In this document: positions 10,839-22,530 of the stretch, in pieces
How the letters are laid out: each line of letters starts with the position of its first letter
Position numbering within the stretch: the first letter of the stretch is position 1
The notes under the pieces: model-generated
The model's database searches: none
What the model saw: only the letters and a program-made list of their open reading frames with translations
Told to the model about the DNA's origin: nothing
Position numbers and translations under genes: made by a program
Origin: Xiphydria camelus
Lineage: Eukaryota > Arthropoda > Insecta > Hymenoptera > Xiphydriidae
Length of the DNA: 64,000 nucleotides
Assembly (NCBI GenBank): GCA_963678675.1
Contig: OY783194.1
Span: forward strand, 9,702,607 to 9,766,606
Reading direction: 5' to 3'

Positions 10839-10964
10839 GGGCCGGTTTTACCAACACGGTATAAACGCGGTATAGCGCTATACTGAGAATAACCAGCAAT
10901 AAGCCCTATGGTTATTCTCAGTATAGCGCTATACCGCGTTTATACCTGTTGGTAAAACCGGCCC
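10839..10964. mobile_element. 126-bp Harbinger-type MITE with TAA duplication
   Basis: Almost a perfect palindrome: GGGCCGGTTTTACCAAC at the left end and its inverse at the right, with GGTATAGCGCTATAC in both arms. Flanked by TAA on both sides (10836-10838, 10965-10967), the PIF/Harbinger target duplication. Confidence 0.85.
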
Positions 10965-11039
10965 TAAATAGCGACGTTGAGTTATCTGAAGAAATCGTGG
11001 AGTACATGAAATACAGACGTAATTTAAACGATACTCTTA

Positions 11040-12612
11040 GGCCCTTCGGACACTACGCTACGCAGGTATCCGGTACCTAAGTCGCGAACTCAAGTCGTAA
11101 ACAATTGGAGACGCATAGCTCGCACACTACGCTACTGAAGTCGCAAGACCCGCGTCGTCTTCCTTTCTTCCTTTTCGTTAATTTGTTCTAATAATTTATT
11201 TTCTTGCTTCACTGTGCATTTTTCTGAGCTTGGAGTATCATCTACTATTACAAATAAATATATTTATTTCCAATTAAATTAAAGAACTTTGTACTGTTTG
11301 TTGATGGAAGAGAATTTGTATAAAAATCCAACATCCTGTTTCTTCGAAACTCAGCGTTTTCGGACCCATGTTCATAGGAATTTTTCTTCTTATTTTCATC
11401 CAAGGAAGCCATCCTTAAACTTTGTCACAATATTAAAGAATCACCCGGTATATTTACTTACTTGGCCCAACAAAATATTTTTCCGCCGTAATGAAGTATA
11501 CATTTATTAATTGCAAATAAACTCTTTTTTCAGTATACGAAGTAACTTTGATCGAGCGAACGAAGTATTCACTAAACTGACAAATTTCTAGAAAGTCATA
11601 AACGGAATCAAGGAATTTTACTTCCAAATTTGACCGTGGTAAAACATTAATCGCTGTTTCTCAGAATCTCACATACATTACAAATTCTATTATAGTGCAC
11701 ATTATAGTGTACGAAGTTCGGGTGGTGTATTTCGGCAAACAAAAACTGCTAATGTGTTCGCAGTCCTGCACTTTTCCCGAAAGCCTAATTACCGAACGAA
11801 TTCTAATGAACCACTTCTCGCAGATACCGCTATATTTCGAATGCATTCGAAATGCATTCAGCTTTGTAAAGGAGAGAAATAACGATTTCAATAGATAACC
11901 GAATATTTCGGCAAACAAAGGTTCATTCCGACTCGTCCAGTAATTAACCCTTTCAGGAAAGGTGCGGGTCTGCGAACTCATTAGCAGCCTGGATTCGCCA
12001 AAACATACCGCTTCGCTGATAGCGAGATTAACCCTAGTTTGGCGAAGTATTTATGATCGCGATGCTATTGGGTTGGAAAATATAAGTTCGTAGCGTTTTC
12101 TTTTATTTTTTCACATCATCTTTTCATCAAGACATCTTTTTTGTCAAAGACTCGTCTATAACACTTTCTTCGTACACGTTGCAAATGTCCCGAGCGGCTG
12201 CGGTAGCTTTTTGATCTCGATGAAAAGCGAAGAAAAGCAGATATCGAAACTGCTGATTTTTGCCTCCTGGATATTCCACTTCTAAGACAGAAAAATAATA
12301 AAAAATTCAATTATTCGAAATAACAATTATAACAGTTTTTATAGAGCAGAAAGAGCTCTTTCGAATACATATAAACATATTGCCAAACAACAAAATAATA
12401 CGTTGTAAAATAAAAGAAAACATAATTGTGCGACCGGACAGTCTCGGCGACGCGAGTATCCGAGACTTGAGCATGCCGGTCGCGGGAGACTAGCGCCGCC
12501 GACGAAAGTCGTATTGCGTGGTTTGTGCGAACATCCATTAGAATGTATTGCAGTAGTCGCCACGATACTCGTCGACTATCAGATACCTGCGTAGCGTAGT
12601 GTGCGAAGGGCC
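11040..12612. mobile_element. 1.57-kb non-autonomous Harbinger-type element with TTA duplication
   Basis: Left terminus GGCCCTTCGGACACTACG, right terminus the inverse of GGCCCTTCGCACACTACG; the shared terminal repeat extends through GCTACGCAGGTATC (~31 bp). TTA flanks both ends (11037-11039, 12613-12615). Interior ORFs are short and unrecognised. A large non-autonomous derivative; the parent transposase is not in this interval. Confidence 0.8.
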
Positions 12613-12811
12613 TTAGTATTCCAATCGAGAAAGATGGTTGGAAGCGCAGAAAAGTACCGTTTCAATAAATAACCTCATCTGATTTGTTAGATTTTCCCAA
12701 AATGACTGAAAAAAGACTTGAAAATATTGTTTACGGGTACTTATCAATATTCTGAAGCCATTTCCTATTTAGCAGAGATGATACATAAACAATACGATTA
12801 ATATTCATTAT

Positions 12812-13096
12812 TTGAAAGACAATTCAAGCATTTCAAAATTACAAGTTCAATCACGACATGTAAACCGTAAAGAATATCGCTGTTTTATTGAACATAACCC
12901 TGATTCTATCGGTTATTCCAGGATCTTACGATACACATGCGAGTGTGCAAACGGCAAAAGAACGGTCGGTTGTTGTTCCCATATAGCTTCATTTATTTAT
13001 TATTTGTCATTTGCGTGATATCAAACAAAGCTTATTAAACCTACAGAAACATTAAGCAAACTATTCCACAAAGAAAATATTCTACCCACACAATAA
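12812..13096 (+). pseudogene. SWIM zinc-finger C-terminus of the DDE transposon protein
   Basis: Reads VQSRHVNRKEYRCFIEHN then CECANGKRTVGCCSHIASF: C-x-C followed by C-x-H, the SWIM zinc-finger signature. An in-frame TGA at 13016-13018 interrupts; the same frame continues to TAA 13094-13096. Insect DDE_Tnp_4 proteins with such a tail are familiar, and the fragment sits just inside the right inverted repeat of the element whose DDE core is at 4.6-6.6 kb. Linking them as one gene is inference. Confidence 0.65.
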
Positions 13097-13119
13097 ATCA
13101 CGAAAGCGATGAAGATTAA

Positions 13120-13188
13120 AGAAGCACCTCACAGACGGCGCGGCACGTGCTGCTGCCGTCTGTAAGACGGTACCTCACCAGTTAAGGG
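13120..13188. mobile_element. short TTAA-flanked piggyBac-type remnant
   Basis: Lies between TTAA at 13116-13119 and 13189-13192. The right end reads, inverted, CCCTTAACTGGTGAGGT, the terminus also present at 44725 and 56654. A small palindrome (GACGGCGCGGCACGTGCTGCTGCCGTC) occupies the middle. Confidence 0.55.
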
Positions 13189-13192
13189 TTAA

Positions 13193-13650
13193 AACGAAAT
13201 TTCTACTCATTTGTCAGAGTTCATGAAATAATACCTTTAATTTTATTTAATTTCGATTTATATGTATGTACATATATTACATGTAGTAAATTGTATTCTC
13301 GTTAGTAATAAATAATTGTAAATAAATACTATTATTTTTGTAAAGTAATTATTTCTTTTCAAACTCTGTTAAGGTATTATTAAAGACTATTACCATAAAA
13401 ATTCTAATTAATGGGAGTACAACTGTGCTTCCGCCGTTTTCTGCTATCTATTACGTTAGGCAAACGGCGGAAGCAAAGTTGTACACCTAATATTATAAAA
13501 TATAATAAATTCGAATTCACGTTCGTATTGCATAAGTAGGCTGCAAATAAATTGGGTAAACGGCATATTTTACCAAAAAACATGAATTTGTTAATATAGC
13601 AAAAAATAATTGGTTTCATTTTAATTAATTTATTTCGACTTATTGCACCA
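13193..13650. repeat. right long inverted repeat of the large DNA transposon
   Basis: Reverse-complement partner of 4106-4590, including the internal hairpin (13411-13489). With nested insertions removed, the element between the arms would be a few kilobases rather than 9.5 kb. Confidence 0.7.
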
Positions 13651-14215
13651 TACCAATCATCTTATAAAAATTATGTCATAATTTAATCATGCTTGAATCT
13701 ATGTAAAAAAATGGTGGCAGTGTTATTTTTAATATGCAAAAGAAATTATTGAAAAATTCACACTGTTGTTTTACTTTATTTATGAGCGAGACAATCCAAT
13801 ACTTTTTTTAAATAATATAGCTACATGGTGGTGCATAACATATATTTTACTGTGCCACATCAGTCGAGTCGTTTTTTCGAGATAAAAAATATTTTTGTTT
13901 TTTGGCTTTTTGACGATAACTTGATTAAATCAATATTTTGATCTAAAAATTTACTCAGAGCTTACTTATTGTATAAACACAAAATATACCTGAATGGGAA
14001 AAAAATTCAAGCGGAGCCAGTTTTCATATGGTTATCTGGCTATACTCTTTGTTTTTCCAGTACGATTATTGAGTTACTCCCGTGCAGCTGTTCATCCTGA
14101 AGACTAATATCATAAAAAATATTTTCTATTTTTATCTGACTTAAAAAAAATCAAATAAGTGTTTTTTACTCTCCTATATATTTATTTATATTTGAACAAC
14201 TTCATGATAGTAGTC
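13651..14215. other. no gene seen
   Basis: AT-rich, without convincing coding frames or terminal repeats. Confidence 0.4.
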
Positions 14216-14219
14216 TTAA

Positions 14220-15070
14220 CATTTAGAGTCAGGGGGTGGTCGATATATCGACCAGCCATGAGACGATTAATATTATTTAATGTTTTTTCAGGAATAATTC
14301 ATGCGTTCAAACGGGAAAAATAGCGCGAGAATTCCTGGAACCATCCTCCACCTTAAATGACCTAGAATCCAAGATGGCGGATCCAATATGGCGGATGATG
14401 AATTCCAGATATTTATCAACATTTTAAGATTATGGCCCGAAACTTGTTATTTGGGGTTTTTTTGTGTCGCTCATTACGACGCTGATGTCTACATCGGTCT
14501 ATTCTCAAATCCAAGAAGGCGAGTACAATATCGCGGTCGATGAATTCCAGAAATTTATAGAATTTGAAGATTATGGCCCGAAACTTGTTACTCGAGGGTT
14601 TTGGGGGTCACTCATTATGATGCTGATGTTCAAATCAGTCTATTCTCAAATTCAGATGGCGGATCCAATATGGCGGATGATAAGAATAGACCGATTTGGA
14701 TATCAGTATCGTAATGAGCGACCCCAAAAAAACCTCGAGTAACAAGTTTCGGGCCATAATCTTCAAATTCTATAAATTTGTGGAATTCATCATCCGCCAT
14801 ATTGCATTCGCTATCTTTGATTTGAGAATAGACCGATTTGGATATCAGTATCGTAATGAGCGACCCAAAAAACAGCCAAGTAACAAGTTTTGAGCGATAA
14901 TCTTTCCTGCCAAATTTTTTTCATCGGGTTTGCCTTGCGTCCGTGGGTGGTCGATAAATTGACCAGTAGTCAGGTCGGGGCCTGCAAATAGGAAATTTAT
15001 TGATTTTATTTATAAATTTCACGTCTAAAAAATAGTCGATTTTAATTGAAATTTCCCCGGACTCTAAAGG
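14220..15070. mobile_element. TTAA-flanked piggyBac-type element
   Basis: TTAA at 14216-14219 and 15071-15074. The inner termini are inverted: CATTTAGAGTCAGGGG on the left and CCCCGGACTCTAAAGG on the right. Subterminal GGTGGTCGATA-TATCGACCA motifs occur near both ends (14233-14253, 14944-14965). No transposase. Confidence 0.75.
14340..14900. repeat. internal ~155-bp repeats, direct then inverted
   Basis: Units share GATGGCGGATCCAATATGGC, GATTATGGCCCGAAACTTGT and CTATTCTCAAAT. Two direct units (about 14370-14530 and 14530-14690) are followed by two inverted ones (about 14680-14900). The ORFs here arise from the repeats. Confidence 0.7.
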
Positions 15071-15074
15071 TTAA

Positions 15075-16519
15075 TATACCTATATATTGCATCGTAGAAT
15101 GTTCTTATCGAGTAAGTGATGAGGTCAATCCATTTTGGTGCAACACGATTTTGTCACCTGGAGATCCGAGATTAACACTGGTAACGCATCTGTTTTTCTA
15201 ATGAAGCAAAGGTCACTTCCGGTCAAGCAGATAGCGGAAGCGACGGGCGTGCTTATGCATATCTGATGGGGAGGACAGTTACTTTACCTGGCGCAAATGG
15301 CAAGAATCGACGAATGGAGAGGTACTTTAGTATCTACTTAGTTATAAAGGAAGTGTCGCGAAATCATAGTATGCAGCGACCCATGCTCATGCAGTCGTTC
15401 AGATAGAATCCTTCGCTTATATACTGCAAGATGTAAGCAGTATTATTATTTGCCCGCGTTAATGTGGCTCGATTAAGCCAAAATATAATTATATATATGT
15501 AATTACATAGCAGCATTCCAAGCGATAGTAGTAATTTTTTCTATCGATAATATTTGCAATGAGTTTTAACGTACATTAAGGAAAACATGTTTTTTTAGTT
15601 ATTGAACGTATATTTCAATATGGCAAAATCAGTCATTCATTGGAACAAGTGAATATCTGTTAACCATTAAATATAATACTTATTTCATTGGAATTGTTAC
15701 CTCAAAACATGTACTCACATTAAATGGGTATTCAAATAATTAATAAATATTTACCTACTTCAAATAATAAAATATTTATTTCACAATATCCCATAATGGA
15801 TTTATTAATTTCAAATGAACTCTTTCCTCAAAAGCATAAATGTTATTTTATATAGGTATACTAAAACGATGAACTTGCTTTATTCGCCGAGTTTGCTGAA
15901 ATAATTATTTCACTAGGACAACTGACGGTTTATTATGAACTCTTAAATAATTCGACAACGATATTGAGCAATATTCTTGCTATTATCAAAAAAACCCACT
16001 ACAGAATTTCCTCACCAACAATTTTAAGGCAAAAGAAATGTAACCTCCAACCAAATATTCTAACAAAAAATTGGGATCAGAGAAGAATCTCACAAAACAA
16101 TATGTAGAAAGCCAAAGAACAAAATGTATAGTTCGTTCCAATTAGAAGGTATTATCAAGCCCTTCAGACTAAAGAAAACTTAAATAGTAGCAATATTGGT
16201 CCATCTGTGATTTCATTCTTCACTTCTGTATTATTTTGGAGTTCATCAATAATTAATGCTTGCAAATCCCAGATTGAAGTGAGTATGTATGTATGTATTG
16301 TATTGTAAATCGAATCAAGCTACTAATATTCAATATGTGGTATTTTGCGGGTTCGTGCTTGATTTATGGTCCATTTTCTATATAATTTATTTCATGGGAG
16401 ATTATTTTACAAATATTATCTATTTGGTAACTGATAAGAAAGAGATCGGAATTTCGCTCAAACTACTTTCTTAATCTACAATAACTGTTGTTCAGCAAAC
16501 ATAAAAAATAAAAATTAGG
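15075..16519. other. no gene seen
   Basis: A less AT-rich patch at 15170-15480 has no sustained frame; the rest is AT-rich. No repeat structure recognised. Confidence 0.4.
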
Positions 16520-17235
16520 GTGAAAGCACCGGTTAGCCGGACAGTACCTGTTCTCGGACAATAAACAACAAAATCCTTTCAAATAGTAAATTTCCGTCTC
16601 TTTCCTTCTAAGCAAAGATAAACACGTTTTCATTAGATTGTCTGTTTCTAACACAAGAGTTTGCAAGGTCCTCTGATGATAGGCATAGAAACGAAATATT
16701 CTTGAAATGGCCGTCTTTACACGTGGGCGTATTTTCAACGGTTGGCTACAGAAGTTTTAGTAGAAACTACTAAGTGAAATAGTAAATAAAATGATTGTTA
16801 TTTGATATTTACTGTTGTGAGTTGTTCTTTATGGTAAATATGGATGTAAATTTTACATTTTTTGCATTAAAATTTGAGTATCATTACTTTTTGACCGTTA
16901 AAATTAATGTCCGGGGAATCGGTTTTAAATAAATTGCCGAAATCCTGTTTCGGACAAAGTTTCTGAAAACAGGTTCTAAGTAATAAACGTTTATCCGTTT
17001 TGCTCTAATAAATATCATGCATAATGTTATATTGCCCCTGTTCTTGTTTACTAACTACTCACATAGAATATACGGACCAGTTTCCGGACACCTTTTTCCG
17101 GCGATACAAGCTAAATAAACAATATTTTCTGTACGTATCCAAGAAATAGGCCATTTTCAGACTATGTACATTTAAATACAAATATAATAATTTTTTAGTC
17201 CTTTACTCTTGGTTTATTTATGCCATTGGTTTCAG

Positions 17236-18960
17236 ATGCCGAAAGAAATCCAGAAGCAGCCTTTGGAGGCGAAATGCAGACAATTGTATACTTATTCAAC
17301 AGAGGCCAGAGGCCAGAGAGCAGAGGCTGCCCTTCGCGATATAAAATCAGAAGCTTTTCTATAAGAGAAGCAAGTAGGTGTTATATGGTGTATCAAGAGC
17401 CACAGTCCACGATAAATTGTGCGGGAAATCACCGGCTATAAAAAAGAAAACCGGGCCACCACCCATTTTATCAGAAGAGGGGGAAAATAAAATCGCAGAA
17501 TGGGCGATCAACATAGCTAAATGTGGTTTTCCTATTACAAAAGCAGGTCTGTTTGAAGCGATTACAAAAATTGCAAGCGATGCTGGCAAGCTTGATGCTT
17601 TTCCTAATGGTGTTCCAAGGGTGAAATGGTACAAGGGGTTCCTAAAACGCCATCAAGAAAGAGTGACCGCAAAAAGGCTGTTTTTTAGCCTATTTTTTGG
17701 ACCTCGCTAGCGACCTGGAGAAAAATTATAAAAATATGTTATAGGTATCAAATTACTCGTCATTAAAAACCAAAGTGAGCATCGTTTTTCGTTTTTTGAA
17801 AATTTAAAAAAATTACCCCCATTTAGCGGTTTAAAAGGCCCAAAAAAATTAAAACATCGAAAATACCACTAATTATAAGATCATTTTTCATTGTATTTTT
17901 TTTATAAAATAAACCTTACAAAAGTAAAATCACGTATTTTCTTGATTCATAAGGGTCAATGTGGATTAAAAATTCACCCCAAAGCTCTCCCATGGGGTGA
18001 AATCATCACATTAACCCTTATGAATCAAGAAAATACGTGATTTTACTTTTGTAAGGTTTATTTTATAGAAAAAATACAATGAAAAATGATCTTATAATTA
18101 GTGGTATTTTCGATATTTTAATTTTTTGGGGCCTTTTAAACCGCTAAATGGGGGTAATTTTTTTAAATAATCAAAAAACGGAAAACGATGCTCACTTTGG
18201 CTTTTAATGACGAGTAATTTGATACCTATAACATATTTTTATAATTTTTCTCCAGGTCGCTAGCGAGGTCTAAAAAATAGGCTAACTTTGCGGTCACTCT
18301 TTCGCTGAGAGAGGCGGAGGGTATTAATAAAGCCCGATCATTAATTACTGAGGAACTAATTAGATCGTGGTTTAAGGAACTACAAACATTTATTCAAGAA
18401 AATAACGTTCAGGATATTTTCGACGATCCCACTCGTGTATTTAATGGAGACGAATCAGGGTTTGCTCTATGCCCAAAGACTGGAAAAGTGCTCGGCCCTA
18501 AGGGATGGAAAAATCTGTACACCCCATTAAATCTGGCAATGAGAAAGAAAATATAACTGTTCTCGTTGTTTTTAACGCCTCAGGGAAGATATATCCGCCT
18601 GTGGTAGTTTTTCCATATATATATGTATAAGAGAGACCGCCCAAGGCCTTGGTTAAAAACGTTCCAAAAGGTTAGGTAATAGGAAAATCGGATAGTGGGT
18701 GGATGACCGGTAACGTATTTTATGAATACGTTGTGAATGAATTCAACTCCTGAGTTACGGAAAACAGAATTAAGAAGCCAATTATATTATTCATAGATGG
18801 GCATAGATCTCACATGACACTTCCATTAAGCCTCTTCTGTGAGCAGAATGGCATTACTTTATATGCACTGCCCCCGAATACAACCCATATCCTGCAACCG
18901 GCGGATGTTAGTGTATTTAGACCGATGAAACAGGAGTGAAAAAACAGTGAAAGAATGGCA
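17236..18960 (+). pseudogene. pogo/Tigger-like transposase, split by a palindromic insertion
   Basis: Begins after an acceptor-like TTTCAG at ATG 17236. N-terminal half (17236-17659): a helix-turn-helix/CENP-B-type DNA-binding region with GVSRATVHDKLCGKSPAIKK and EWAINIAKCGFPITKAG, ending WYKGFLKRHQE. After the insertion (from 18301): FNGDESGFALCPKTGKVLGP (first Asp), FIDGHRSHMT (second Asp, about 18790) and LQPADVSVFRPMKQE (third acidic, about 18895). Several stops and shifts (TAA near 17365, frame change near 18505, TGA near 18938) show it is inactive. The DDD-type triad positions are still visible. Confidence 0.8.
17660..18300. mobile_element. 641-bp palindromic foldback element inside the transposase
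   Basis: AGAGTGACCGC at the left end is mirrored by GCGGTCACTCT at the right. Arms of about 290 bp match closely, including CCTCGCTAGCGACCTGGAG and ACTAATTATAAGATCATTTT, around a ~45-bp loop (17960-18005). It interrupts the pogo frame between HQE and SLREAEG, so it is younger than that transposase. No coding capacity. Confidence 0.85.
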
Positions 18961-18969
18961 GACGCGCCC

Positions 18970-20173
18970 AGAAAATATCAACCAAATAAAAAATTTTTTA
19001 AAAATAAAAATAAATAAAGGGCATAGCCGGGTTTCCATTTGATGTCGGCCCCAGAGCCGATTTAAATTTCTAATCAACTTTTCAAAAGTACTCGGCCTAA
19101 GTATATTTTTGCCAAAGTTTCGGAGCATTATCCGCCATATTGAATTCGTAATGGCGGATTTTGCAATTTTCGTTTTTTGGCTTCTTCACTAAAACTAATC
19201 ATCAGAAAAATCTGAAAAAATTCACAGTATTTTTCATCATCATGATAGACATTCTAAATTTTTTTGCAATTTTTCCGAATCAAAATTGGCGAAAAAAATT
19301 GCGAAAATTTTTGCACGCTATTTTTTTTTGGTTCCCATCGCGACGCTAACCCACATTTATCACCAATGCATAGCCCATTCCGAAATACACTTTATAGAAT
19401 TTTTGCAGATTTTTGCAAGGGGTGCGCGGGGGTTAAAATAATGGAAAAATCCCTCATAATGAGTATTTCCGTCTATTTTACTCGCGGAGTACAATTATAA
19501 AAATATTTGACTCGCAAAAATTATGTTTATCGGGAGTTTCAGTTAATTCAAGACCAATCACGCGGCATCGCAAAAATTTTTCGCAAAAATTCTTACGAGT
19601 AAAACTATCAATTGGGTCATTCCATACCAAATCGAACACTTTTTGGAGTAACATTTCGGATTTTGCTCAAATTTGGATATATTGTAGTCTTTGTCGACGT
19701 TTAAGCGTATCTCGAAGGATTTTTCAAAATTTTGAAAATTGTTGATTTTACCGCCACTTGAGAAATAACGCTGCTTTTTATTCATTAAGTTATAACTGTC
19801 AAACCGGTTGTCAGCTGAGAACGATCTTTTGGGTACTAAAAGTGAGAGTTGAAAAATTAGAGAAAAATTGCGTCGATCAAAAAAAAAATTTGTAGTAATT
19901 TTATTTGCACTTGATTTAAACAAATATATTTTCATAGCTGGCCACTTTTATAAAAATCTGAAAAAAAGCAAGCATATACTTCGATATCCTCTATTTCATG
20001 ACAAATAAACAAAAATACTGACACTTTTTAAACACACAAATTAATTGAAGTTGACGCCGCGTCGGCCTCGCCACGTCGGCCCCACCGCCAGCAGCGACAT
20101 GCTTCAGGTGTAAACTGATGTTTGGATATAAATAACAAAATTCTATGTCTATTACTTAGGAAGTTACATAATT
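18970..20173. other. AT-rich tract, no gene seen
   Basis: Contains ATCCGCCATATTGAATTCG (19128) and CATTCCATACCAAATCGAAC (19619), words that look like degraded dispersed repeats. ORFs are low-complexity. Confidence 0.4.
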
Positions 20174-20744
20174 GGGGTGAATAGGATCAGCCATACTTTT
20201 CAAATGTATAATCGTATTCCCCTTCCTTTGGGATCCATAGAATCATAAAGTTTTTTAACCTCTTGTATTTTACCAGGATTATGTTTCTTATAATGTTTTC
20301 CCGCTACTTTAGGTTTATAATTTCTAGGCATTTTGACACATTGATCCTATTCACCCCAAAAAGCTAAAAACATGCACTGAATTACAAATATTTTGTCCAC
20401 ATTGTTGTAGCATAAAAATTAACTAAAACTATGTCGTGTGCTTTTATTACTAACCTATTGGAATCACTGACAATAATTACTTGAGTATAGGCTTCTTAAG
20501 TTTGGAGTTTCAGAGAAAGTTTTTGCAGCCACAAAAACAGCTGTCTAACAACGTTTTTAAGTTATGTATTGGTTTACAATCCTACCACAACAACAACTAC
20601 AACTGCTGGTAACAAAATACTGCCAATCTTTATTGTGACTATGATATACGAAACCAATCAAGACCAAATAGAAAGGTTTTGGTGACTTATTTAGGTTTTG
20701 TGATTTTTATAAACACATTCCCACTTCTTGATCCTATTCACCCC
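20174..20744. mobile_element. small pogo-type element with GGGGTGAATAGGATC termini
   Basis: GGGGTGAATAGGATCA at 20174 is inverted at 20342-20357 and again at 20729-20744, so the outer and middle copies define either a 571-bp or a 184-bp unit. The left 184 bp hold the start of a pogo-like ORF, so this looks like an internally deleted transposon. Confidence 0.6.
20200..20331 (-). pseudogene. N-terminus of a pogo-like transposase
   Basis: Minus-strand ORF of 43 codons starting MPRNYKPKVAGKHYKKHN and reading into IQEVKKLYDSMDPKGRG. The MPRxYKxK start is typical of pogo/jerky-like Psq helix-turn-helix proteins. It ends at TGA 20200-20202 close to the terminal repeat, so the catalytic part is deleted. 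Confidence 0.55.
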
Positions 20745-20811
20745 ATTCTACGGTAGTTTTTAGATTTTTCTAGTTACATCTTTATATGCTTATGAAGATT
20801 ATACGTAGGTA

Positions 20812-21065
20812 CAGTTACTCCCTCCATAATTCAGTACGACGGGGCTTTGAATTCTAAGAAAAATGAATTATGGAATACTCCCACTCCGTCCGTTAGAGAG
20901 GTACATACCTGCGCGCAACCAAAATAGACGCGTAAACTAAACCCGTATTCCCTTTCGGCGCATACCTGCGCGCAACGTACGTCATAACGAGAGTGGGGGA
21001 ATGCTTCTCCTCTTGTGCTTCGGACGCTCTGAATTAACGAGGAGGGAATTATGGAGGGAGTACTG
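20812..21065. mobile_element. mariner/pogo-type MITE with TA duplication
   Basis: Left end CAGTTACTCCCTCCATAATTC, right end the inverse of CAGTACTCCCTCCATAATTC, each flanked by TA. The interior carries two copies of CATACCTGCGCGCAAC. A matching right end is stranded at 39767-39789. Confidence 0.75.
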
Positions 21066-21067
21066 TA

Positions 21068-22266
21068 CCTACCTATGACGAAAAAGACCACTTTTCCGCG
21101 CCCCGCCCGAAAAACAGTTCTACATTGTCCGACAATTTATTCGGGATGTCCAAAAACTAGTACAAAGGATATTTTTGAGGTTATCCTTCATTAAATATTA
21201 AATGGAATAAAATTTCGAAGATTGCATAATTAAAAATGTATCTTTTAACTTAAAGGGATACAATCATAATAAAACACCTTAAGATGCACGGAAATTGACA
21301 GAATTATGAGTATTCTTTTGTAGGAACTCCCTTAAGTGTCCGACAACCTGTTAGTTGACCCTATATTGTATACGTAGTGAACGCATCAAGATTATCCATA
21401 CAATTTAACTGGAGGATTGTAACATACTTGCTACGTAAATGTTACTGTATACTAGTCACTTGCGGAAATAAAGCGTGTGCTGAATGTGCTAGAAGGTATC
21501 AAATCTAAACATTTTCGGAAGCGTTCGGTTGTACATTTTTCACTTGGGAAGCGTATTTTGGAACTTCATGTACAAAGTGTAAGATATAAATCTAATGATC
21601 GCATAGCGTTCATGAAATCTGCGCTCTCTCGTTATGGAAGTGTTAACATAATATAAGTACATAGAAGCATGCATCTGCATGCAGCAAACTGGATGTTCAT
21701 AGTATTTTCCAAGTGTGTTTCAAATGATTAAAAGAATTTTTTAGGGAATCAAATATCATTTGCTAATGATATATTAAGTTCCTAAAATATTTTTAAAAAA
21801 GAATCTGATAGATACATGATTTTTCTATCATAGTTAGGTTTTTTGGAATTTGAATTCGGATGCTCTATGTAGGAGACTGTGCGACGCCTCGACTACGGAG
21901 CTACCAGAGCTGTTGAAATTTTCAGTGATTTTATTCCATATCAAATAACCTGTAGTGTAAACAAAAAATTTATCAGTTAATTAATTCGCTTGTTATTAGA
22001 ATTCCGTTATATCGTTTTAGAATTATTAGATACCATAGTAGACTAATATACAATGTGAGGCATAACTCACAGGCCAGCGACGCTGGTTGCATATCGGTTA
22101 GGGCACCCCGTTCGCTACAGTTTCCTGTAATTTCATGATAATACCGATAGCTCGGATTCTGATCCAAGTCGATTGAATCAAGCGGAAAACACATTTCCGT
22201 AATTATTAGGCCAGGCAACATAGGTCAAAAAAGGAGGTGTAGGCAAAATAGTAGGTAAGCTAGGAG
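21068..22266. other. no gene seen
   Basis: AT-rich with short unrelated ORFs; nothing supported. Confidence 0.4.
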
Positions 22267-22530
22267 AGTTCGGCGTCACCCACGTGACCAAAGTTGCGGG
22301 AGATTTGAATTTTGCTGAAGCGCGCATGCGTCATGGCGGGGGATTTGAATTCACGCCGCGGAGCTCTGCCACCCACTCTCCAACCACCCACGTGATCAAA
22401 AATGGCGGGAAATTTGAATTTCGTATACGTCGTGGCGGGGGATTTACCGCGGATCTCTACCACCCACTCTCCAACCACCCACGTGAACAAAAATGGCATA
22501 CGTCGTGGTGAGGGATTTGAATTCAAACTC
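22267..22530. repeat. three imperfect ~90-110 bp tandem units with CACGTG boxes
   Basis: Each unit repeats CACCCACGTGA(C/T/A)CAAA, then GGCGGGNNATTTGAATT, and (two of them) CCACCCACTCTCCAACCA. Every unit has one CACGTG (E-box palindrome). A C-run follows (22548-22564). The tract lies ~650 bp upstream of the virus-like polymerase. Confidence 0.7.
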
